NCBI GenBank assembly: GCA_030145305.1 | Contig: JAQYVX010000003.1 | Span: forward strand, 186,001 to 250,000 | Source of the DNA: Halarcobacter sp. | Lineage (GTDB): Bacteria > Campylobacterota > Campylobacteria > Campylobacterales > Arcobacteraceae | Direction of reading: 5' to 3' | Length of the DNA stretch: 64,000 nucleotides | Shown: positions 17,039 to 25,661 of the stretch, piece after piece | How positions within the stretch are numbered: position 1 is the stretch's first letter | Layout of the letters: each line of letters begins with the position of its first letter | Translations under genes and position numbers: made by a program | The notes under the pieces: generated by a model | Seen by the model: the letters and a program-made list of their open reading frames with translations, nothing else | What the model was told of the DNA's origin: nothing | Databases searched by the model: none

Positions 17039-18674
17039 GCGAATACTTTTTTTTAATTTTTTTTTAGTGCTTACTTTATTAAATGCTAATAGTTTTAGAG
17101 AAGATGATTCTCAAACGAGAATTGCTAAACCTTTGCATCCAAAGTCTCATATAAAAATATTTTTACCCTCGATTCCTTATTCTTATATCTCAAAAAATAC
17201 AAACTCAGGATTGCTACGCTCGGCTGATAATAAACAAGGCTGGGAATATGATTTGGCAGAAGAACATAAAAGAATAGATGATTATACGTATATTTTTAAA
17301 ATAAGAAAAAACTTAAAATTTCAAGATGGAAGTTCTTGTAGTATTGATAATGTAATTAAAAATTTAGAGTATTTTAGAAAGTATCCACTTTTATACACTA
17401 ATATTGATAAAGTAAATTTTTCAATTAAAAAAATAGATAAGCATAGTTTTCAAATAAAACTTGAAAAAAAATATGAAATGTTTTTGCATGATTTAGCTAG
17501 GGTTTATTTTTATACAGATGAGTATTTAAAGAAATATAAACCAAAAGGTGGAGAAACAGGCTCGGCAAATAAAATAGCAGGTGCTTTTGGAATGGGACCA
17601 TATATTTTAAAAGAAGGTTTTGCAATTGGAAAAAAGCAAACTTCAAAATTAGAATTAGAAGCAAATCCTTATTATTGGAATAAAAAGTTTCCCAAAATAA
17701 AAAAAGTAAGTGTTTACACCCAATTAAAAGTAAGTGATGCTTTAGATTTGATTACAAAAGATGAAGGACAGCTTGATTTAATGCCCATTCCTTTTAACAA
17801 AAAGATTAATGTTTTAATGTCAAAATATTCAAAATTAATAATTAAAGAGTCTACAAATAATTTTTTAATCTTTTTTAATCAAATAAATGGAAATAAAAGT
17901 CTTGAAAATCAAGATATAAGAATTGCTTTAAATGAAGCTATTAACCAAGAAGATTTGTTAAATTTTGTTTATAAAAAAGAGGGGAAAGTTTCTCCTTTTT
18001 CTGCTTCAATTAACTATAAAGTTGTAAAAGAAGTTGCAAAAAAAGAAAAGTATAAAAAATATAGATTTTCTTTAGAAAAAAAGAAAGAACTTTTAGATGG
18101 TTTAGAATTAAATGTTTTTATTCAAGATAGATTTATTTTTTTATTCAAAGGAATTGAGTTTCAATTAAAAAAATATGGTGTTAAATTAAACTATACAATT
18201 ACAAGCAGTGAAAAAGATATTTATGAACAGTTATTAGCTACAAAAGCAAATAAAAATACCAAAAAATGGGATCTCTTAATATGGGGAGATGATGATTGGT
18301 ATTATCTAAATCCTTGGACTGTATTTTTTATTTATGAAAATGATTCACCTTGGTCAACAAGTAAAAATGATGAAATATTGAATGGCTATATTCAAGAATA
18401 TTTTGAAACAAAAATAGCTACAAAAGAGTATGAAAATATAGTAGAGAAGATACTCTGTAGAGCGAGAGAAAAGGCCTATACTCTTCGTGTGCCTTCTCCT
18501 AATAAAGTAATTGCCGTAAATAAAGAACTTATATACAAACCCTTAACAGGAGGGATGATACCTCTTTGGGCGATTGAATTAACAAAAGATCATTGGTCAA
18601 TTAGAGAAGAAAAAGAGTATCCAAAAAAATTACACATTCCAATTAAAACAAAAAGAATAAAAAATGAATTTTAA
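17031..18674 (+). CDS. SBP_bac_5-type periplasmic binding protein, possible sensor partner of the tor two-component system
   Basis: A 547-residue exported protein of the DppA/OppA fold (SBP_bac_5). After a signal peptide (FFNFFLVLTLLNANS) come domain-typical stretches: WEYDLAEEHKRIDDYTYIFKIRKN, the GMGPYILKEG turn, DIRIALNEAINQEDLLNFVY and WDLLIWGDDDWYYLNPWTVFF. The start is TTG at 17031, overlapping the response-regulator stop by 8 bases, and the end overlaps the kinase start by 11. No ABC permease or ATPase is nearby, so transport is unlikely and a ligand-sensing role with the kinase is inferred, by analogy with TorT (which is of a different binding-protein family). No lipobox is visible. 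Confidence 0.75.
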   Translation: MFRRILFFNFFLVLTLLNANSFREDDSQTRIAKPLHPKSHIKIFLPSIPYSYISKNTNSGLLRSADNKQGWEYDLAEEHKRIDDYTYIFKIRKNLKFQDGSSCSIDNVIKNLEYFRKYPLLYTNIDKVNFSIKKIDKHSFQIKLEKKYEMFLHDLARVYFYTDEYLKKYKPKGGETGSANKIAGAFGMGPYILKEGFAIGKKQTSKLELEANPYYWNKKFPKIKKVSVYTQLKVSDALDLITKDEGQLDLMPIPFNKKINVLMSKYSKLIIKESTNNFLIFFNQINGNKSLENQDIRIALNEAINQEDLLNFVYKKEGKVSPFSASINYKVVKEVAKKEKYKKYRFSLEKKKELLDGLELNVFIQDRFIFLFKGIEFQLKKYGVKLNYTITSSEKDIYEQLLATKANKNTKKWDLLIWGDDDWYYLNPWTVFFIYENDSPWSTSKNDEILNGYIQEYFETKIATKEYENIVEKILCRAREKAYTLRVPSPNKVIAVNKELIYKPLTGGMIPLWAIELTKDHWSIREEKEYPKKLHIPIKTKRIKNEF

Positions 18675-20328
18675 TATAAATATCAAGTTTAAGTTAGGAA
18701 TATTATTTCTAATTTTATGTATTTCTATAGCAATACTTGCCTATAAATCGATTAATATTAGTGAATATAATAAACAAACTTTAAAAACAATACATAGCAA
18801 ATCTCAAGAAATGTTATCTTTACAAGATAAGATTATTACACCTCTATATAGATTAAGAGAGTTAACTCAGTCATTAGTAATGGCCCCCAATAATAGTATT
18901 AGAAGGAATATTCAAAGAAGTTTAAATACACTTCAAATCTCACTTGAAAAAGAGTTTAAAGTCCTTGATCTTGAAAATACAGATTTATTAAATAAATGGG
19001 AAGTTTATAAGAAATTAACAAATGATACAATTAATTATTTAGAAGAAGAGTTTGAAGAAGGAGCTTATGTAAATGTTACTACTTTAAGTAGAACACAGTT
19101 TCATAAACTTTTGAAAGATTTATTAGAAATTCAAAGTAAATCTTTAAATAATTCTACCGTTGCCTATACAAAAGCTTCACAAGAAGCAAAAGAGATAAAG
19201 TTAGAAATCTTAATAGTAATAATTACTGTGTTAATTTTATCAACAATTATTGGATGGTTGATTTCTAGTAATATAATAAACTCAATACACACTGTACAAA
19301 AAGGGCTTAGAGATTTCTTTGAATATCTAAATCATAAAAAAGGTGATGTAAAAAGAATAGAAATTGCATCAAAAGATGAATTTTATGAAATGGCAGAGAT
19401 GATTAATGGAAATGTTTCAAATATAAAAGCAAATATAGAAGAAAATGAACAATTAATTAAAAATGCAACAAAAGTTTTAGAAGATATAAAAAGTGGAAAT
19501 TTAGGTTCAAGACTTACAAAAAAGAGTAAGCATGAAGCTTTACATGAATTAAAAATTATGATGAATAATATGATTGATAATCTAGAATTCAAAATTCAAG
19601 AACAAATTGATAAAAGATTAGAACAAGAACAACTTTTAATACAACAATCAAAATTAGCCTCAATGGGTGAAATGATTGGTAATATTGCACATCAATGGAG
19701 ACAACCTTTAGCAGAAATATGTGCAATTCATATGAATATGAAAGTTACTTATGATTTTGATAAATTCACAAAAGAGTACTTAAGTAAAAAAATGAAAGAG
19801 GCTAATACCTTAACAACTTATATGTCACAAACAATTACAGATTTTCAAAATTTCTTTAAACCACAAGGAGAAAAAGAAGAGTTTTCTGTAGAAAAAGCTT
19901 GTCGTGAGGCATTTTTTATTCTAGAATCTTCTTTAAAATATCACAATGTTGATACCACTATTTCAGTAGTTGAGGATTCAATTGTATTTGGATATAAAAA
20001 TGAGTATTCGCAAGTTATCTTAAATGTTTTAAGTAATGCAAAAGATATTCTAATAGAAAGAGAAATTAAAAATCCAGAAATTAAAATTGAAATAAAAACT
20101 GGCGATAATTTTGCAATAATAAAGATTCAAGATAATGCAGGTGGAGTAAAAGAAAATATTATAGAAAAGATATTTGATCCATATTTTACAACAAGACATA
20201 AAACCCAAGGAACGGGGATTGGACTTTATATGTCAAAAAATATAATTGAGCGAAATATGAATGGCTTTATAAATGTAAGAAATCAAGATAATGGAGCTTT
20301 ATTTACTATAAAAGTAAAAAAACAATAA
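18664..20328 (+). CDS. Membrane sensor histidine kinase of the tor locus
   Basis: A 554-residue kinase. Transmembrane helix 1 (about residues 8-26), a periplasmic helical domain (30-175), helix 2 (about 180-202) and a HAMP-like linker lead to a coiled coil and the phosphorylation segment MASMGEMIGNIAHQWRQPLA, with the His near residue 345. The ATP domain shows NVLSNAKDIL (N box), DNAGGVKENI and GTGIGLYMSKNI. The HQWRQP signature is common in Campylobacterota. Its start overlaps the binding-protein gene by 11 bases, so sensor protein and kinase are made together. It should phosphorylate the regulator encoded two genes upstream. Confidence 0.88.
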   Translation: MNFNINIKFKLGILFLILCISIAILAYKSINISEYNKQTLKTIHSKSQEMLSLQDKIITPLYRLRELTQSLVMAPNNSIRRNIQRSLNTLQISLEKEFKVLDLENTDLLNKWEVYKKLTNDTINYLEEEFEEGAYVNVTTLSRTQFHKLLKDLLEIQSKSLNNSTVAYTKASQEAKEIKLEILIVIITVLILSTIIGWLISSNIINSIHTVQKGLRDFFEYLNHKKGDVKRIEIASKDEFYEMAEMINGNVSNIKANIEENEQLIKNATKVLEDIKSGNLGSRLTKKSKHEALHELKIMMNNMIDNLEFKIQEQIDKRLEQEQLLIQQSKLASMGEMIGNIAHQWRQPLAEICAIHMNMKVTYDFDKFTKEYLSKKMKEANTLTTYMSQTITDFQNFFKPQGEKEEFSVEKACREAFFILESSLKYHNVDTTISVVEDSIVFGYKNEYSQVILNVLSNAKDILIEREIKNPEIKIEIKTGDNFAIIKIQDNAGGVKENIIEKIFDPYFTTRHKTQGTGIGLYMSKNIIERNMNGFINVRNQDNGALFTIKVKKQ

Positions 20329-20403
20329 GAGCTTTATTTTTTAATTAACACATTGTTATCTTTATTTTGATAAAATACTTCTGATTACTTTATAGGAAGA
20401 AAA

Positions 20404-20904
20404 ATGCAACAAGAAAAAACATTAGTTGATAAGATTTTAGCTTATATTTATATTTTGTCAAAACAACCATTGTTGTTAAGAGACTTATTAGATGCAAATA
20501 GACAATATAAAGAAGGAATGCATGTTGATCCTGCAAAACTAGGCTTTAGATTAAAGTTAAGTCGTGCTTATTTTGTTTATATATTAATAGTTCTTTCTAT
20601 ACTTATTCCTATCTCAGCACTAACACATAAACCTTTAGCAGGTATTGATTCACATATTTCTATTTTAGGTGCAATGGCGATAACTGCTGCTATCTTTATG
20701 GGATTTAATTTTTTTAGAGCTAAAATGAGAGATATAATTACATTAAGACAAATTAAAAAATCTTGGAAATTAAGATTTCCTTATTTCTCTTATGATGAAT
20801 ATAATCATAAAGTTGAAGAGATATATCTAAGAGCAATTAAAGAAGAGGTTTCAAAAAGAGATTTAGAAAAATATATTTTAGATAAATTGGTTATAGAAGA
20901 GTAA
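20404..20904 (+). CDS. Small two-helix membrane protein of unknown function
   Basis: I do not recognise this 166-residue protein. It has a charged N-terminal region (1-55), two membrane helices (about 57-77, YFVYILIVLSILIPISAL, and 86-105, ILGAMAITAAIFMGFNFF) separated by a short loop, and a long basic C-terminal cytoplasmic tail (HKVEEIYLRAIKEEVSKRDLEKY) with probable coiled-coil character. It starts 75 bases after the kinase gene behind its own ribosome site (TATAGGAAG) and ends in a convergent-type hairpin. Codon use is like its neighbours, and it reads as a genuine conserved-looking gene. Confidence 0.7.
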   Translation: MQQEKTLVDKILAYIYILSKQPLLLRDLLDANRQYKEGMHVDPAKLGFRLKLSRAYFVYILIVLSILIPISALTHKPLAGIDSHISILGAMAITAAIFMGFNFFRAKMRDIITLRQIKKSWKLRFPYFSYDEYNHKVEEIYLRAIKEEVSKRDLEKYILDKLVIEE

Positions 20905-20927
20905 ATTTTACTCTTCCTCTGTTTTTT
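20896..20927 (+). terminator. Terminator overlapping the stop of the small membrane protein gene
   Basis: A 10-bp inverted repeat GAAGAGTAAA / TTTACTCTTC around one central base includes the TAA stop and is followed by CTCTGTTTTTT on the plus strand. Confidence 0.65.
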
Positions 20928-21079
20928 CATATGCTTTTAAAGTATGAAAAGAAACTTCTCCTACAACTCCTTTATAAATAAACCTTTTCCCCTAGTTCCT
21001 TTTTCAATTAAATTGATATTTTAAAATATAAGTAATAAGAGTGTACAATAATCAAGATTATCAATAAGTTGGATTAATT

Positions 21080-22156
21080 ATGAAATTTAAAAAATTTAGT
21101 AATGGCGAAAATTTTACTCTAGGTTTAGAATTAGAAGTAAGAATTTTAGATAAATTTGACTTAACACCTTGCAATGAGTATGAGTATATATTTCAAAATA
21201 TAAATCCCAAATATAAAGATAATATAACTCCTGAATTTTTAAGTTCTATGATTGAAATTAATAGCCCAATATTTTATGAAAATAAAAATTTGATAAGCTT
21301 TTTAAAAGAGATTACTAATGATTTAAAAAGAATTGCAAAAGAAAAAGACTTTTGCATACAAACAAGTGGAAGTTTTGCTCAAAAGAGTAGTAATATAAAA
21401 ATTAATAGTAATAATAGATATGAAAAACTTTATGAAGAGCACCAAGTTTTGTTAGATGATTTTACTATATGTGGAACTCATATTCATGTTGGATTTGAGG
21501 ATTCAGATAAAGCTTTAAAAGCTTATAACTATGCTTTGTATTATCTTCCTTTATTTGTAGCTCTAAGTGCTTCCTCTGCCTTTTATGACAGTATAAATAC
21601 AGGTATCCATTCATATAGAACAAAAATATTTGAAAGGTTACCAAAAGCTTCTATTCCTGAATATTTTGAAACTTATGAAAAGATGCAAGACTTATATAAT
21701 CTTTTAAATAAATCAAATGTGATAAATAGTACAAAAGATATTTGGTGGGACATAAGAATTCAGCCCCATTTTAAAACTATAGAATTCCGTATTTGCGATG
21801 CTATAAATGATTTTGAAAGATTAGAAGTAATTATTGATTTATTAAAAGTCATATGTAAATTATCACAAATTGAGAAAGTAATAAAAATGCCAATGCAAGT
21901 ATTGAAACAAAATATGTGGAGTGCAACAAGATATTCTATGAGTGGAAATATGGTTACCAATAATGGGCTAGAAACAATTAGAAATGTTTTATCTACTATT
22001 ATTATAAAAGCAGAAGATAATTGCTTATTAACAAAAGAGTCTATACAAAAAGCAAAAGAATTAATCGAGAAAAAAAGTATAGCTCAAGAAATGCAAGAAC
22101 TTTATAAAAAAACAAAGAATCTAAAAGATATAGATAACTTAGGAGTGTTTAAATGA
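21080..22156 (+). CDS. GCS2-family glutamate-cysteine ligase-like enzyme (YbdK type)
   Basis: A 358-residue enzyme of the GCS2 superfamily (carboxylate-amine ligase, YbdK-like). Expected signatures are FTLGLELEVRILDK (Mg/glutamate site, residues 11-24), FLSSMIEINSP, ICGTHIHVGF (about 135-144) and IQPHFKTIEFRICDA near 233-247. These enzymes form gamma-glutamyl amides from glutamate and an amine or cysteine with ATP. Its stop overlaps the start of a gamma-glutamyltransferase gene by 4 bases (ATGA), a strong functional link. The amine partner is unknown; glutamyl-cysteine synthesis is one possibility. No gshB-like gene is visible in this window. Confidence 0.82.
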   Translation: MKFKKFSNGENFTLGLELEVRILDKFDLTPCNEYEYIFQNINPKYKDNITPEFLSSMIEINSPIFYENKNLISFLKEITNDLKRIAKEKDFCIQTSGSFAQKSSNIKINSNNRYEKLYEEHQVLLDDFTICGTHIHVGFEDSDKALKAYNYALYYLPLFVALSASSAFYDSINTGIHSYRTKIFERLPKASIPEYFETYEKMQDLYNLLNKSNVINSTKDIWWDIRIQPHFKTIEFRICDAINDFERLEVIIDLLKVICKLSQIEKVIKMPMQVLKQNMWSATRYSMSGNMVTNNGLETIRNVLSTIIIKAEDNCLLTKESIQKAKELIEKKSIAQEMQELYKKTKNLKDIDNLGVFK

Positions 22157-23673
22157 AAGGTGTAGTAGCAGCAGGAGACCCTAAAAGTGCCCAAGCAGGA
22201 GCTGATATTTTAAGAAGAGGAGGAAATGCCTATGATGCTGCTCTTGCAGTTATGTTAGCTGCTCCTATGTGTGAACCTCTTTTTACTTCTTTAGGTGGGG
22301 GAGGTTTTTTATTAGCTTTAGAAAAAGATAAGAAGCCTGAACTTTATGATTTTTTCGTACAAGTTCCTAAAAAAAGAGTTGAAGAACCAGAGTTTTATCC
22401 CATTTATGTTGACTTTGGTGCTGCTGTTCAAGAATTTCATATAGGGGCTGGTTCTATTGCTATTCCAGGATTAGTTGCAGGAATAGAACAAGTGCATAAA
22501 GAAAAATGTACTTTGTCTATGAGTGAGATAATAAAACCAGCTGTAAAGTATGCAAGAGAAGGTGTTTATTTATCCAAAATGCAAGCAAGTTTTGTAAAGC
22601 TTTTAGAACCAATCTTCACTTCTACAAAATCTTCGATGGATGTTTATGCTTTAGATGATGCTTCTTTAATTGATGAGAATCATTTATTTAAAAATCCAAA
22701 TTATGCAAATTTTTTAGAAGAATTTGCAGTGCAAGGAGCTAAACTTTTTTATGAAGGGGAAGTGGCCAATGAGATTGAAAAAATATCAAAAGAAAATGAC
22801 GGGCTTATTTATAAAGAAGATTTAAAAAATTATAAAGTAATAAAAAGAGAAGTAATTGATTTTACATATAAAGATTATGAAATAGTAACTAATCCACCTC
22901 CTAGTGGCGGTGGAATTTTGATTGCTTTTACAATGAAACTTTTGGAAAAATATGATTTAAAAGATTTTAGATCTTATGAATATGTAAAAGGTTTGATTGA
23001 AGCTTTTAATACCACAAGTGATTTTAGACGTGAACATATTGATGAATTTTTACATGATGAAAAATTAAAAGCAATTTTAGACAATGATAGACTTATTAAA
23101 AATTATTGTACAACAATGAATAGTAGACTTAATCTTTGGGGAAATACTACTCATTTATCAGTAATTGATGAACTTGGAAATGCAGTTTCTGTAACTACTA
23201 CAAATGGAGAAGGTTGTGGACATGTGATTCCTAGTTCTGGAATTATGCTTAATAATATGATGGGAGAAGAGGATTTAAATCCTCATGGTTGGTTTGCTTG
23301 GAAAGAAGGTATTAGACTTCCTTCCATGATGGCTCCAACTGCTGTATTAAAAGATGGAAAACCAAAACTAATACTAGGAAGTGCTGGAAGTAACCGTATT
23401 CGTTCTGCAATAACTGCAACAATTATAAATAATTTAGAATATAAAATGACTTTAGATGAAAGTATAAATGCTCCAAGAATTCATTTTGAAAAAGGTGTTG
23501 TTTGTGTAGAACCAAAAATAAGTGAAGATATAAAAAAAGAATTAGAAAAACATTATAAAGTCCAATATTTTGATGATTTAAATCTATTTTTTGGAGGAGT
23601 TCAAGCTGTAAATGATGAACTTGAAGGTGGCTGTGATTCTAGAAGAGGCGCTGCTGTTATCAAAGTAGAGTGA
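22153..23673 (+). CDS. ggt: Gamma-glutamyltransferase-like protein, cytoplasmic
   Basis: A 506-residue N-terminal-nucleophile hydrolase of the GGT family. It opens directly with VVAAGDPKSAQAGADILRRGGNAYDAALAV and has no signal peptide, unlike the periplasmic GGT of E. coli or Helicobacter. The autocleavage site and nucleophile are in NTTHLSVID (Thr332), followed by VSVTTTNGEG and PSSGIMLNNMMGEEDLNP, and the end keeps LGSAGSNRI and GGVQAV. It would cleave or transfer gamma-glutamyl groups inside the cell. The ATGA overlap with the GCS2 gene suggests the two enzymes make and remodel the same gamma-glutamyl compound. Confidence 0.87.
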   Translation: MKGVVAAGDPKSAQAGADILRRGGNAYDAALAVMLAAPMCEPLFTSLGGGGFLLALEKDKKPELYDFFVQVPKKRVEEPEFYPIYVDFGAAVQEFHIGAGSIAIPGLVAGIEQVHKEKCTLSMSEIIKPAVKYAREGVYLSKMQASFVKLLEPIFTSTKSSMDVYALDDASLIDENHLFKNPNYANFLEEFAVQGAKLFYEGEVANEIEKISKENDGLIYKEDLKNYKVIKREVIDFTYKDYEIVTNPPPSGGGILIAFTMKLLEKYDLKDFRSYEYVKGLIEAFNTTSDFRREHIDEFLHDEKLKAILDNDRLIKNYCTTMNSRLNLWGNTTHLSVIDELGNAVSVTTTNGEGCGHVIPSSGIMLNNMMGEEDLNPHGWFAWKEGIRLPSMMAPTAVLKDGKPKLILGSAGSNRIRSAITATIINNLEYKMTLDESINAPRIHFEKGVVCVEPKISEDIKKELEKHYKVQYFDDLNLFFGGVQAVNDELEGGCDSRRGAAVIKVE

Positions 23674-23680
23674 TTTTTAT

Positions 23681-24451
23681 TTAATCATATATCGCTTTAG
23701 CTTCTGTATTTCTTTGCTTTTTTAAAAGCATATCAATATATTTTGCTTCTATATTTTGTTTTGATTTAAAAGCTATTGTTTGCTTCTTTTTTACAGGTTT
23801 GATTTCATAAATTTCAAAACCTGCTTCATACATAGATAATCTTATATTTGTAGAAACAGAATAGCTTGTGATAATTGTATTTTTACTACATAGTTTGTAA
23901 ATATCTTTAAAATACTCAACAGTCCATAGTTCTTTATTAACATCTACGCTAAAAGCATCTTGATAAACTATATCTATATCTTTTAACTCTTTAGAATATT
24001 CTTTTAAATATTTTCTTGCATCACCTATAAAAAGTTTGATTTTTATATTTTCATCTTCATATTTTAAATCTTTTGATAAAGTTTTAATAATATGTAAAAT
24101 ATTATCAAACTCTTTTGGATATTCAAAAGATTCTAAAGATTTAATAAGCTCTAAATCAAACTCAGGAGAATAAATCTCAATACTAATATTTAAATTGTTT
24201 TCTAAAATATAATAAATAGTGCTAAGAGTGTTATATCCTAGTCCAAAGCAGATATCCAAAATCTTAAGATGCTTAATATCTTTATGAAATTTACTATGAA
24301 ACTCAAAAGCAGGAATAACATGCTTTGTAAGGGATTCTAAGATTGCACCTGTTTTTATATCATGAAAATATTGATTGTATTCTTTTGAGTAAAGAGTATT
24401 TGAACCATCTTTGGTTTGATAAAATTCTTGTATTATAATCCATTTCCCCAC
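23681..24451 (-). CDS. mnmD: tRNA 5-methylaminomethyl-2-thiouridine methyltransferase (MnmD-like)
   Basis: A 256-residue methyltransferase of the MnmC N-domain family (Methyltransf_30). It contains the early TKDGSNTLYSKEYNQYFHD segment, SAM motif I as ILDICFGLGYNTLS, and the catalytic region VYQDAFSVDVNKELWTVEYFKDI, followed by TSYSVSTNIRLSMYEAGFEIYEI and the basic end KKKQTIAFKSKQN. It should methylate the aminomethyl-uridine at wobble position 34 of some tRNAs. The FAD-dependent MnmC C-domain is absent. The start overlaps the preceding small gene by 19 bases, and that gene abuts luxS, so the three form an operon. Confidence 0.82.
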   Translation of the reverse strand: MGKWIIIQEFYQTKDGSNTLYSKEYNQYFHDIKTGAILESLTKHVIPAFEFHSKFHKDIKHLKILDICFGLGYNTLSTIYYILENNLNISIEIYSPEFDLELIKSLESFEYPKEFDNILHIIKTLSKDLKYEDENIKIKLFIGDARKYLKEYSKELKDIDIVYQDAFSVDVNKELWTVEYFKDIYKLCSKNTIITSYSVSTNIRLSMYEAGFEIYEIKPVKKKQTIAFKSKQNIEAKYIDMLLKKQRNTEAKAIYD

Positions 24452-24876
24452 ATATGCATTTTTTTTGCGGTAATTAAATTATATTCTTCAAAGAGTTCTA
24501 TATTATTTATTGCTACAAAAGAGGTTTTATCTAGGAGTTCTTTTATTTCTTCTAAGTTTTCATTTGTTTTTTTCTCTAAAATTATTAAGTTTGCAGAGTT
24601 TTCTAAAGCTCTATACATTAGCTTTAAAATTTTGTCTTTATTTGGACAATATAAAAGTATATCAGATAAGATTATATATTCATATTCTCTTGCACTAGCT
24701 CTTAATCTTGCAGAATTTTCATCTGTAAACTCTTTATATTCTACCTTTCCTTCTAAAGAAGAGGCTATGTCTTCAATAGTAGGATTTATAAAAGAAAGAT
24801 TGTTATTTATATGCAAGATTGAAATATTTGTAAACTCTTGGAATAAACCTCTAAATAAATTTAACTCTTTTTGCAA
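24433..24876 (-). CDS. Small protein of unknown function between luxS and mnmD
   Basis: A 147-residue soluble protein that I cannot name. A central block (EYEYIILSDILLYCPNKDKILKLMYRALENSANLIILEKK, read in two parts around residues 64-103) looks like the last strands of a SAM methyltransferase fold, but the glycine-rich SAM motif is missing. It starts directly before the luxS stop and overlaps mnmD by 19 bases, so it is co-translated with both. A plus-strand frame of similar length over the same DNA is treated as a shadow, because the minus frame has the coupling and coding character. A degenerate or accessory methyltransferase-like role is only a guess. Confidence 0.65.
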   Translation of the reverse strand: MQKELNLFRGLFQEFTNISILHINNNLSFINPTIEDIASSLEGKVEYKEFTDENSARLRASAREYEYIILSDILLYCPNKDKILKLMYRALENSANLIILEKKTNENLEEIKELLDKTSFVAINNIELFEEYNLITAKKMHMWGNGL

Positions 24877-25392
24877 TTAGCAACCTAAAGTATTTAGTTT
24901 TTCATCTGATAAATATAACTCTTCATTTGACATTACGCCAATATCAGAACTTAAAATATCTTTTGCAATATCTTTTGCTTCTTCTAAAGAATGCATTTTA
25001 TATGTGCCACATTGAAATTCATTTAATTCTGGAATATCATTTTGTGATTTTACATTTAAAACATCTTCCATAGCTTCTCTCCAAGCAATTCCTACTTCTT
25101 CTTCACTTGGGCTTCCCAATAAACTCATATAAAAACCAGTTCTACATCCCATTGGTGAAACATCAATAATTTCTACTGTGCTTGAGTTTAAATGTGTTCT
25201 AATAAATCCTGCAAAAAGGTGTTCTAAAGTATGAATTCCTTTTTCTGTTAGCATTTTTTCATTTGGTACACAAAATCTTAAGTCAAATACTGTAATAACA
25301 TCACCTGATGGTGATTTCATTGTTTTTGCAACACGAACAGCTGGTGCTGGCATAATTGTATGGTCTACTCTAAAGCTATCTAATAGAGGCAT
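24877..25392 (-). CDS. luxS: S-ribosylhomocysteine lyase
   Basis: A 171-residue enzyme splitting S-ribosylhomocysteine into homocysteine and DPD, the precursor of autoinducer-2. The metal-binding HTLEH (residues about 55-59) and the later QCGTYKMHS with the third ligand Cys are both present, as are [18 protein letters not shown] at the N terminus and the [15 protein letters not shown] segment. Length is normal. It is first gene of the operon luxS, unknown, mnmD. It works in the methyl cycle together with metH, which is elsewhere in the window. Confidence 0.95.
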   Translation of the reverse strand: MPLLDSFRVDHTIMPAPAVRVAKTMKSPSGDVITVFDLRFCVPNEKMLTEKGIHTLEHLFAGFIRTHLNSSTVEIIDVSPMGCRTGFYMSLLGSPSEEEVGIAWREAMEDVLNVKSQNDIPELNEFQCGTYKMHSLEEAKDIAKDILSSDIGVMSNEELYLSDEKLNTLGC

Positions 25393-25661
25393 TAAAAATC
25401 CTTTTATATATAATATATTTTAAGAATTTTATCTAAAATCATTCGTTTAAACCCTTAAGTATATGATGTAGTTAAAAGCTTTGTATTTAGACTTTCTAAT
25501 AGTAAATAAAGCCATTATTTTTTATAATTATAAAAATAAATAATTTAAATGTATAAATTTAATAATTTTATTAAAACTTCTAAAATAGTGCCTTTAAATT
25601 AATAAGTTTTTTATATAATAGCTGAAAATTATTAAATAATTTTATAATTAAGGAAAAAATT

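Noticed and set aside
20905-21030. Minus-strand stretch reading KRFIYKGVVGEVSFHTLKAYE before a stop at the end of the small membrane protein gene
   Set aside because: It looks faintly like the 3' end of a decayed gene, but has no start, is blocked by upstream stops within about 28 codons and matches no family I know; it is too short to annotate.
24416-24880. Plus-strand open frame of 154 codons opposite the small luxS-mnmD gene
   Set aside because: The minus-strand frame has abutting and overlapping neighbours on the same strand, while the plus frame has a low-complexity Ser/Phe/Leu composition typical of antisense readings in AT-rich genes.
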